Positions 44,501-51,319 of a stretch of 64,000 nt of DNA are shown here, one piece after another. Position 1 is the first letter of the stretch; each line of letters opens with the position of its first letter. Source of the stretch: Glaciecola siphonariae (GTDB lineage: Bacteria; Pseudomonadota; Gammaproteobacteria; Enterobacterales; Alteromonadaceae); the NCBI RefSeq assembly GCF_042652645.1, contig NZ_JBHSGU010000005.1, positions 372,001 to 436,000 of the forward strand. The letters are read 5' to 3'. Under the pieces are notes generated by a model. The model was not told where the DNA came from and made no database searches. It saw nothing but the letters and a program-made list of their open reading frames with translations. The position numbers and the translations under genes are program-made.

Positions 44501-44530
44501 CATGCATAAGTGCATGCATAAGTACATGCA
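44501..44530. repeat. Short tandem repeat, 12-base unit, 2.5 copies
   Basis: CATGCATAAGTG, CATGCATAAGTA and a half unit CATGCA follow one another from 44501, four bases after the stop of the roadblock-like gene. The units contain the self-complementary TGCATGCA. A weak hairpin (GCTGC at 44547, GCAGC at 44555, then TACATTTT) follows and may end the transcript. Confidence 0.8.
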
Positions 44531-44569
44531 ATACACACGCGCTCTGGCTGCGATGCAGCTACATTTTCG

Positions 44570-45688
44570 CTAGCGCAGCGTGTTTAACATCTCAATAATA
44601 GGCTCAACATTTAGCCCTAAGTCGCTACGCCAAGCACTGTTGTGAACGGTATCACGATAGCGTGCTCCGTCGTCGCAAATAAGCGTAACAATACTGCCCT
44701 GCTCACCTTTGCTGTGCATATCCTGGGCAAGCTGAATTGCCGCGTACACATTTAATCCGGTTGACCCACCAAATTTACGATTGAGTAGGCTTTCAAGCCA
44801 CAAAGCAGTGGCAATGCTTGCCTCGTCTTTAACCTTAAACATCAAATCTACAACGTGGGGATTAAACGAGGGTTCGTGCCGCGGCCTGCCTACCCCTTCA
44901 ATATTTGATTTAGTTGCGCTGGCAGGTTCTGCGCCGGTTTGTTTAGCATTAAATACGTCATAGAACACACTGCCTTCTGGGTCGGCGACACACAGGCGAG
45001 AACTGCCATAATGCTGCGCCTTATATCGAATAAACCGCCCGATGGTGGCCGACGTGCCGCCAGTACCCGCACCCACCACAACCCATGCAGGAATTGGGTG
45101 TGTTTCTAGCGCCATTTGCTCAAACAAACTCTCTGCAATGTTGTTATTGCCTCGCCAGTCGGTTACCCGCTCAGCAAAGGTAAATTGGTCCATGTAGTGT
45201 CCATTGTGCACGTTTGCAAGGCGTTCGGCCTCTTCGTAGAGTAACGAGGATTCTGCAAACGCAATCGTACCGCCATAATGGCGGATGCTATTGAGCTTTT
45301 CAGATGATGTGCCCTCTGGCACGACGGCAATAAAGGGCAGGCCTAGTAAGCGCGCAAAATACGCCTCTGATATCGCGGTAGACCCTGAAGACGCCTCAAC
45401 AATGGTGGTGCCCTCATGAATATTGCCGTTGCAAATACCATAAAGAAACAAAGAACGCGCGAGGCGATGTTTTAAACTGCCAGTAACGTGGGTAGATTCG
45501 TCTTTTAGATAAAAATCGATGCCAGGGAAGGCTGATAAGTTTAATTTAATGAGATGGGTATCGGCGCTGCGGTGGCTGTCTGCCTGAATGAGCGACACCG
45601 CTTGGTTGACCCACGTTCGATCCGCTGTAAGCGCATCGAACGAGGTGCTTTGAGAAATTAAGCCTATATCAATAGCGGGCTTATTCAT
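44570..45688 (-). CDS. PLP-dependent cysteine synthase family protein, Cds1-like cysteine desulfhydrase
   Basis: 372 residues. The PLP lysine is Lys73 in TGSLKHRLARS. The phosphate-binding loop is GAGTGGTSAT, and EASSGSTAISEAYFARLLG is the substrate loop. These match the Cds1 group, described from yeast and Mycobacterium, which degrades L-cysteine to sulfide, pyruvate and ammonia rather than making cysteine. That assignment follows from pattern recall and is not a search result; a cysteine synthase role cannot be excluded. It is alone between the roadblock pair and ssb and runs on the minus strand. Confidence 0.82.
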   Translation of the reverse strand: MNKPAIDIGLISQSTSFDALTADRTWVNQAVSLIQADSHRSADTHLIKLNLSAFPGIDFYLKDESTHVTGSLKHRLARSLFLYGICNGNIHEGTTIVEASSGSTAISEAYFARLLGLPFIAVVPEGTSSEKLNSIRHYGGTIAFAESSLLYEEAERLANVHNGHYMDQFTFAERVTDWRGNNNIAESLFEQMALETHPIPAWVVVGAGTGGTSATIGRFIRYKAQHYGSSRLCVADPEGSVFYDVFNAKQTGAEPASATKSNIEGVGRPRHEPSFNPHVVDLMFKVKDEASIATALWLESLLNRKFGGSTGLNVYAAIQLAQDMHSKGEQGSIVTLICDDGARYRDTVHNSAWRSDLGLNVEPIIEMLNTLR

Positions 45689-45705
45689 TGGGTTTTTAGA
45701 ACGGG

Positions 45706-46251
45706 CTAGAACGGAATATCATCATCAAAATCAAAGTCTGGCTCAGACATCTTTGGTGGCTGCGACTGCGGCTGCTGACCGCCAGGCTTGCCTTGCTGAG
45801 GTGCTTGCCCGCCGTTGTTTTGCGGCATTTGCTGATAGCCTTGGTTGTTTTGCCCACCTTGATTGCCTTGCTGGCCACGCTGGTAACCGCCGCCACCGCC
45901 TTGACCACCTTCTGAACGTCCGCCTAACATTTGCAGTTGGTCAGCGATTACTTCGGTGGTGTACTTGTCATTACCTTGCTGGTCTTGCCACTTGCGGGTT
46001 TGTAGCTTGCCTTCAATATAAATTTGCGAGCCCTTTTTTAAATATTCGCCGGCAATTTCTGCTAAACGACGGTACATCGTAATCCGATGCCATTCAGTGC
46101 GCTCTTGCTGCTGACCCTGCTGATCTTTCCAGCTTTCGCTCGTTGCAAGGCTCAAATTAGCCACGGCGTTACCGTTTGGCATATAACGTACCTCAGGATC
46201 GTTACCTAAGTTACCTACTAAAATGACTTTATTTACACCTCTTGAGGCCAT
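45706..46251 (-). CDS. ssb: Single-stranded DNA-binding protein
   Basis: 181 residues from the ATG at 46251 (MASRGVNKVILVGNLGNDPEVR). The frame stays open to 46317 but only into the neighbouring gene. The OB fold spans about 1-110 (EWHRITMYRRLAEIAGEYLKK, YIEGKLQTRKW). A Gly/Gln-rich linker follows, then the acidic tip DFDDDIPF, which recruits partner proteins at replication and repair forks. It is 13 bases after the MFS gene, so it may depend on that promoter; I see no separate LexA box. Confidence 0.98.
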   Translation of the reverse strand: MASRGVNKVILVGNLGNDPEVRYMPNGNAVANLSLATSESWKDQQGQQQERTEWHRITMYRRLAEIAGEYLKKGSQIYIEGKLQTRKWQDQQGNDKYTTEVIADQLQMLGGRSEGGQGGGGGYQRGQQGNQGGQNNQGYQQMPQNNGGQAPQQGKPGGQQPQSQPPKMSEPDFDFDDDIPF

Positions 46252-46264
46252 GTTTATTCCTTTT

Positions 46265-47677
46265 TTAAATTGACTGCAACAAGGCTTGCGCTTGCGACAA
46301 ATTAAACTGCTTGGCATCTACCTTTAGATAAAACGCGCCCTCTGTAGGGTCAGCGCTAACGTCTTTAACGCCGTCTAATTTTTGTAGCTGTTTGGTCAGT
46401 TCTGTCATGCGCGATAGCAACCTATTTGAGTCGCTATTGTGCTCATTGCTTGTATCTTCGTTATGTAAATTTGTGAGGCTAAGTGTAACGCGTTTTACCC
46501 TTTCGGTGCTAGCCAAACCTCGTGTTATTAAGCTACACACAAATATCAGTATCAAGCACATGATAAAGCTGGTTTGCGCGTCAAAATAGCTGTTCATTAG
46601 GCCAGAAAATAGCCCGCCTAAAAAGGCGCCAAAAAACTGATGGCTTGCATAAATGCCCATCGCGCTGCCTTTTTGCCCGGCTGGCGCAAGCGATGACACC
46701 ATGGCCGGCATTTTTGCTTCCATGAAGTTAAAGCCACCAAAAAACAAAATGCCTGCTGCACAAATCATCCAATACGAGGGTACTTGCGTGATTAACAAAA
46801 AGAACCCAGTGCCCATGAACAAGAGCGCGATTTTAAAGGTGGTGCTCACCGGTAGCTTTTTGCTTAACTTCATAATAGCCACCAGTACCGCCACCGAGGC
46901 CAAGAGCACCACCGAATATACTTTGTAGTGTTCACCCAAAGGCATATTAAGGTTAATTAAAAATACAGGCACCTGCACAAAAAAACAGGTAATGAGTAAA
47001 TGCACTAGAAGCACCGAAATATTTAGCTTCCATAGGGCAGAATGAGTCAGTAGTCCGCGTAGTTGATGGAGTTTTGGCAAGGCATCGCCGCTTGGACTGA
47101 CTTGTGCGTGAGATGTATCCACTCCCCATTTAACCAGCGGAAAACACCCAATACACAGCATGGCAGTGACTAAAAATATACCCTGCAGGCCAATATTTGA
47201 TGCTAGTATAGGGCCAAGCAACAAGGCTAGGTAGAATGAAAACCCAATTGAGACACCAATAATCGCCATGACTTTAGTGCGCTGTGACTCACGCGTAACA
47301 TCGCTCGCAAGCGCCATCACCGCGCCGGCAATAGCGCCTGCCCCCTGCAAAATACGGCCAAGGGTGAGCATCAACATAGAATCTGCCGTGCCAGCAATTA
47401 AGCTGCCTATACAAAACAGCGCCAAGCCCAAATAAATAATGGGCTTGCGGCCAAAGAGGTCTGAAGCCATGCCAAACGGAATTTGTAAAACAGCCTGCGT
47501 TAGCCCATAACCGCCCACCGCCAATCCCACTAGGAGCGCAGAATAGTCATCAAAGCTTTTTGCCGCGACCGCTATCACCGGAATAACCATGAACAGGCCA
47601 AGCATTCTTAGCACGTAAACCGATGCAAGACTAAATGCTGACCTTAGCTCATTTTTACTGAGTGAATCTTGTGACAT
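46265..47677 (-). CDS. YajR-like MFS transporter with C-terminal soluble domain
   Basis: 470 residues from the ATG at 47677 (MSQDSLSKNE). About 12 membrane helices are visible, with the MFS motif A near residue 75 (GMASDLFGRKPIIYLG). The last 60 residues (MTELTKQLQKLDGVKDV, AFYLKVDAKQF) form a small ferredoxin-like domain, the feature of E. coli YajR. This suggests a proton-driven drug or metabolite exporter; the substrate is unknown. It lies between ssb and uvrA, a placement seen in related marine bacteria. Confidence 0.82.
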   Translation of the reverse strand: MSQDSLSKNELRSAFSLASVYVLRMLGLFMVIPVIAVAAKSFDDYSALLVGLAVGGYGLTQAVLQIPFGMASDLFGRKPIIYLGLALFCIGSLIAGTADSMLMLTLGRILQGAGAIAGAVMALASDVTRESQRTKVMAIIGVSIGFSFYLALLLGPILASNIGLQGIFLVTAMLCIGCFPLVKWGVDTSHAQVSPSGDALPKLHQLRGLLTHSALWKLNISVLLVHLLITCFFVQVPVFLINLNMPLGEHYKVYSVVLLASVAVLVAIMKLSKKLPVSTTFKIALLFMGTGFFLLITQVPSYWMICAAGILFFGGFNFMEAKMPAMVSSLAPAGQKGSAMGIYASHQFFGAFLGGLFSGLMNSYFDAQTSFIMCLILIFVCSLITRGLASTERVKRVTLSLTNLHNEDTSNEHNSDSNRLLSRMTELTKQLQKLDGVKDVSADPTEGAFYLKVDAKQFNLSQAQALLQSI

Positions 47678-47927
47678 CACACCTAAAATTCTGATTATTA
47701 AATTGGGGCGAAGTGTACTTGTTTTGCGCTGACTTGACTATGACCTAAGACCCTTAGCACAAAATTACATAAAGCCATGGCGTAACAAATTATTGCTGAT
47801 CTGCCTAAGGTTTGATGCGTAACTAATTGCTCATTTAATCGCAATGTGTGGCATAATTTACGTTTCGACGTTTCTGCAAGGGCGCGTCATTTTCTTGAAA
47901 ATCATAAGCTGCATAACATAAGGTCCT

Positions 47928-50777
47928 ATGGATAAAATAGAAGTTCGTGGTGCGCGCACGCACAACCTCAAGAACATCGACATTGATTTGCCACGCGACA
48001 AACTCGTGGTCATAACGGGCCTGTCTGGCTCAGGCAAATCATCATTGGCTTTTGACACGCTCTACGCAGAAGGACAGCGCCGCTACGTTGAGAGCCTATC
48101 GGCCTACGCTCGACAGTTTCTGTCGATGATGGAAAAGCCCGACGTTGACCATATTGAAGGTCTTTCGCCTGCCATTTCAATTGAGCAAAAATCTACCTCA
48201 CACAATCCGCGCTCTACCGTAGGCACCATTACAGAAATATACGATTATTTGCGTTTGTTGTTTGCCCGTGTTGGTACGCCAAAGTGCCCTGACCACGATG
48301 TTCCGCTTGATGCGCAAACCATTACGCAAATGGTTGATAAAGTGCTCGAAATGCCTGAGGGCACCAAATTGATGCTGCTTGCTCCTGTAGTACAAGAGCG
48401 TAAGGGTGAGCATATAAAAACCTTGGAAGGTTTGGCTGCCCAAGGCTTTATTCGCGCTCGCATAGACGGCGAGGTATGCGACTTATCTGACCCACCAGAG
48501 CTCGATTTACGCAAAAAACACAGCATTGAAGTGGTAGTAGACCGATTTAAAGTGCGCGACGACCTCCAGCTTAGACTATCTGAATCTTTTGAAACCGCGC
48601 TTAACCTCTCAGGAGGCAACGCGAAAGTTGCCTTTATGGACGAGCCATCAAAAGAAGAGATTGTGTTTTCAGCCAATTTTGCCTGTCCGCACTGCGGATA
48701 CAGCATAAGCGAACTTGAACCACGTATTTTCTCGTTTAATAACCCGGCAGGAGCGTGCCAAACCTGCGACGGCCTTGGGACACGACAATTCTTTGACCCA
48801 CATCGGGTGGTAAGCAACGAAGAGCTTAGCCTAACCGGCGGCGCAATACGGGGTTGGGATAAACGCAGCTACTATTATTACCAAATGCTGATGTCGGTGG
48901 CAGAACACTACAGCTTTGATTTAAAAACGCCGTTTAACGAGTTAGACGATAGCGCGAAAGACATTGTGCTAAATGGCTCAAAAGGCACCTCAATCAAATT
49001 TAGATATATCAACGAGCGCGGCGATATTATGGAGCGTAAGCATCCATTTGAAGGCATTATTCCGAATATGGAGCGCCGCTACCGCGAAACCGAATCAAAC
49101 ACGGTGCGCGAAGAGCTGGGCAAATACATGTCGCACCAACACTGCAGCGCCTGCTCCGGAACAAGATTGCGTTTAGAGGCGCGCAATGTATTTATAAACG
49201 GCACCAATTTACCTAGCATTACGCGTCGCTCAATATCAGAGGCGCTAGACTTTTTTGCCAATCTCGATTTAAGCGGACAAAAAGCCGCCATTGCCGACAA
49301 GATCCTAAAAGAAATAAACGACCGCCTGCAGTTTTTAGTTAACGTAGGCCTTAATTATTTGTCGATGGAACGCAGCGCCGACACCCTGTCGGGCGGTGAA
49401 GCTCAGCGCATTCGCTTAGCGAGTCAGATTGGTGCCGGCTTGGTGGGTGTCATGTATGTGTTGGATGAACCCAGCATTGGCCTGCATCAGCGTGATAATG
49501 AGCGCTTACTTAAAACGCTGCGTCACCTGAGAGATTTGGGTAATACTGTGATTGTGGTTGAGCACGACGAAGACGCTATCCGCGAGGCCGATTATATTGT
49601 TGATATCGGGCCGGGTGCGGGCGTACACGGCGGTGAAATTATTGCCCAAGGTTCATTAGACGACATTAAAAACTGCGAAGCGTCTTTAACGGGCCGCTAC
49701 TTAGCCGGCACAGAAGGCATTGACGTACCCGAAAAACGCACTCCCACTAAAGGGCGCAAATGGGTCAAAATGCTCGGCGCGACCGGAAATAACTTACAGT
49801 CGGTCGATTTAGCCATTCCTACCGGATTGATGACCTGCGTAACAGGGGTATCGGGTTCGGGTAAATCAACCTTAATCAACGACACGTTTTATCGCATTGC
49901 CCAGCGCGAGCTTAATCGTGCGACGGTAAATGAGCCATCGCCGTACAAGAGCTGCACGGGTTTGGAAAACCTCGATAAGGTGGTTGATATTGACCAAAGC
50001 CCCATTGGCCGAACGCCGCGTTCAAATCCTGCCACTTATGCCGGTATATTTACGCCAATACGCGAGATATTTTCAGGCACTCAAGAGGCTCGCTCTCGCG
50101 GCTACAAGCCCGGACGCTTTAGTTTTAACGTAAAAGGCGGGCGCTGTGAGGCTTGTCAGGGCGATGGCGTGATAAAAGTAGAAATGCACTTTTTACCCGA
50201 CGTATACGTGCCATGCGACCTGTGCGCCGGCAAGCGCTACAACCGCGAAACACTGGAAATAAGGTTTAAAAACAAAAACATACACGAAGTGCTAGAAATG
50301 ACGGTAGAAGACGCTCGCGACTTCTTTGATGCGATCCCAGCGATTAGTCGAAAACTGCAAACCTTGATGGATGTAGGCTTGTCGTATATTCGCTTAGGCC
50401 AGTCTGCGACCACGCTATCGGGCGGTGAGGCACAGCGGGTAAAGCTGGCCAAGGAGTTGTCTAAACGCGATACGGGCCAAACTTTGTATATTCTTGATGA
50501 GCCCACAACAGGTCTTCATTTTCACGATATTAAACAGCTCTTAGCCGTATTGCATCGCTTGAGAGACCATGGCAACACCGTGGTGGTAATTGAGCATAAC
50601 CTCGACGTTATCAAAACAGCCGATTGGGTCATTGACTTAGGTCCGGAGGGCGGCTCTGGTGGCGGACAAATTATTGCACAAGGCACGCCCGAAGATGTGG
50701 CTCAAGTTACGGCATCGCATACTGGGCATTTTTTAAAGCCTATGTTGCCAAAAACAAAAAATCTAAAGAGTAAATAG
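47928..50777 (+). CDS. uvrA: UvrABC system protein A
   Basis: 949 residues, typical length. Two ABC ATPase halves are visible: Walker A GLSGSGKSS at 31-39 and GVSGSGKST near 640, with signature motifs LSGGEAQRIRLASQ and LSGGEAQRVKLA. The zinc fingers CPHCGYSI...CQTC and CEACQGDG...CDLC are intact. UvrA finds DNA lesions and loads UvrB in nucleotide excision repair. In E. coli uvrA is LexA-controlled; the 250 bases upstream here contain no CTGT-N8-ACAG match. The thioesterase gene follows closely. Confidence 0.98.
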   Translation: MDKIEVRGARTHNLKNIDIDLPRDKLVVITGLSGSGKSSLAFDTLYAEGQRRYVESLSAYARQFLSMMEKPDVDHIEGLSPAISIEQKSTSHNPRSTVGTITEIYDYLRLLFARVGTPKCPDHDVPLDAQTITQMVDKVLEMPEGTKLMLLAPVVQERKGEHIKTLEGLAAQGFIRARIDGEVCDLSDPPELDLRKKHSIEVVVDRFKVRDDLQLRLSESFETALNLSGGNAKVAFMDEPSKEEIVFSANFACPHCGYSISELEPRIFSFNNPAGACQTCDGLGTRQFFDPHRVVSNEELSLTGGAIRGWDKRSYYYYQMLMSVAEHYSFDLKTPFNELDDSAKDIVLNGSKGTSIKFRYINERGDIMERKHPFEGIIPNMERRYRETESNTVREELGKYMSHQHCSACSGTRLRLEARNVFINGTNLPSITRRSISEALDFFANLDLSGQKAAIADKILKEINDRLQFLVNVGLNYLSMERSADTLSGGEAQRIRLASQIGAGLVGVMYVLDEPSIGLHQRDNERLLKTLRHLRDLGNTVIVVEHDEDAIREADYIVDIGPGAGVHGGEIIAQGSLDDIKNCEASLTGRYLAGTEGIDVPEKRTPTKGRKWVKMLGATGNNLQSVDLAIPTGLMTCVTGVSGSGKSTLINDTFYRIAQRELNRATVNEPSPYKSCTGLENLDKVVDIDQSPIGRTPRSNPATYAGIFTPIREIFSGTQEARSRGYKPGRFSFNVKGGRCEACQGDGVIKVEMHFLPDVYVPCDLCAGKRYNRETLEIRFKNKNIHEVLEMTVEDARDFFDAIPAISRKLQTLMDVGLSYIRLGQSATTLSGGEAQRVKLAKELSKRDTGQTLYILDEPTTGLHFHDIKQLLAVLHRLRDHGNTVVVIEHNLDVIKTADWVIDLGPEGGSGGGQIIAQGTPEDVAQVTASHTGHFLKPMLPKTKNLKSK

Positions 50778-50786
50778 GACATGAGC

Positions 50787-51182
50787 ATGCTAACCGAAAC
50801 CTTTGCCGTGCGCTTTTACGAAACCGATGCCTTAAAACACGTGAGTAATACGGTATTGGTAGGCTGGTTTGAAGCCGCTCGTTTTCCTATTTTTAAAATA
50901 TTTACGCCCACCTTAGATTTAGACAATTGGCCGCTCATACTGGCCAATTACAACGTTGATTTTTTGCAGCAAATTTTTATGGACGCCGAGGTTACGGTTA
51001 AAACCGGAATATCGCGCATTGGCAATAGCTCCTTTGTGGTTTATCAAGAACTCTGGCAAAGCGAAGAGCTCAAAGCAAAGGGCACCACCACTTTGGTGCA
51101 TTTTGACTATCAAACCCAGCGCTCGGCCGCCATTGGCGATGACGCTCGCGCTAAACTTAATGAGTTATTTGTTGAGGCCTAA
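50787..51182 (+). CDS. Acyl-CoA thioesterase, YbgC-type hot-dog fold
   Basis: 131 residues from the ATG at 50787; AGGA lies seven bases upstream of it but only one base before an ATG at 50781. The catalytic pattern of 4HBT thioesterases is present: RFYETDALKHVSNT (Asp in YETD), followed by the helix FEAARFPIFK and DAEVTVKTGISRIG. Likely hydrolyses short- or medium-chain acyl-CoA in the cytoplasm. It is three to nine bases after uvrA, so probably co-transcribed. Confidence 0.85.
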   Translation: MLTETFAVRFYETDALKHVSNTVLVGWFEAARFPIFKIFTPTLDLDNWPLILANYNVDFLQQIFMDAEVTVKTGISRIGNSSFVVYQELWQSEELKAKGTTTLVHFDYQTQRSAAIGDDARAKLNELFVEA

Positions 51183-51193
51183 CGAGCACTAAA

Positions 51194-51226
51194 TTACGCG
51201 CCGCTTTTTACCTCCGAGGCGCGTAA
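51194..51226 (+). terminator. Hairpin terminator after uvrA-thioesterase unit
   Basis: TTACGCGCC (51194-51202) and GGCGCGTAA (51218-51226) form a perfect nine-base stem with a 15-base loop, 11 bases after the stop codon. Only a weak T-rich stretch (ATCTTCCTAT) follows, so termination may be partial. Confidence 0.6.
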
Positions 51227-51262
51227 ATCTTCCTATCCGAAACGCATAAGATGCAGTAATCT

Positions 51263-51298
51263 GTTAACCAAATGTTAACACCCCTAGGGTGTGTTTTT
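51263..51298 (+). promoter_or_regulatory. Palindromic site and intrinsic-terminator hairpin just before the lipoprotein gene
   Basis: GTTAAC-CAAAT-GTTAAC (51263-51279) is a direct and inverted repeat of a self-complementary six-mer, a form common for dimeric repressor sites. It runs into ACACCC (51278-51283) pairing with GGGTGT (51287-51292) around CTA, followed by G then five T, a compact terminator. It sits only 21 bases before the start of the lipoprotein gene. It could be a second terminator for the uvrA unit, or an attenuator in the leader of the lipoprotein gene. Confidence 0.6.
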
Positions 51299-51319
51299 AG
51301 GCTATTTGGGAGATAGATA

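Noticed and set aside
47826..47856. TTGCTC and CATAAT as a promoter for uvrA
   Set aside because: The two boxes are 19 bases apart, outside the normal spacing, so I did not list it as a promoter.
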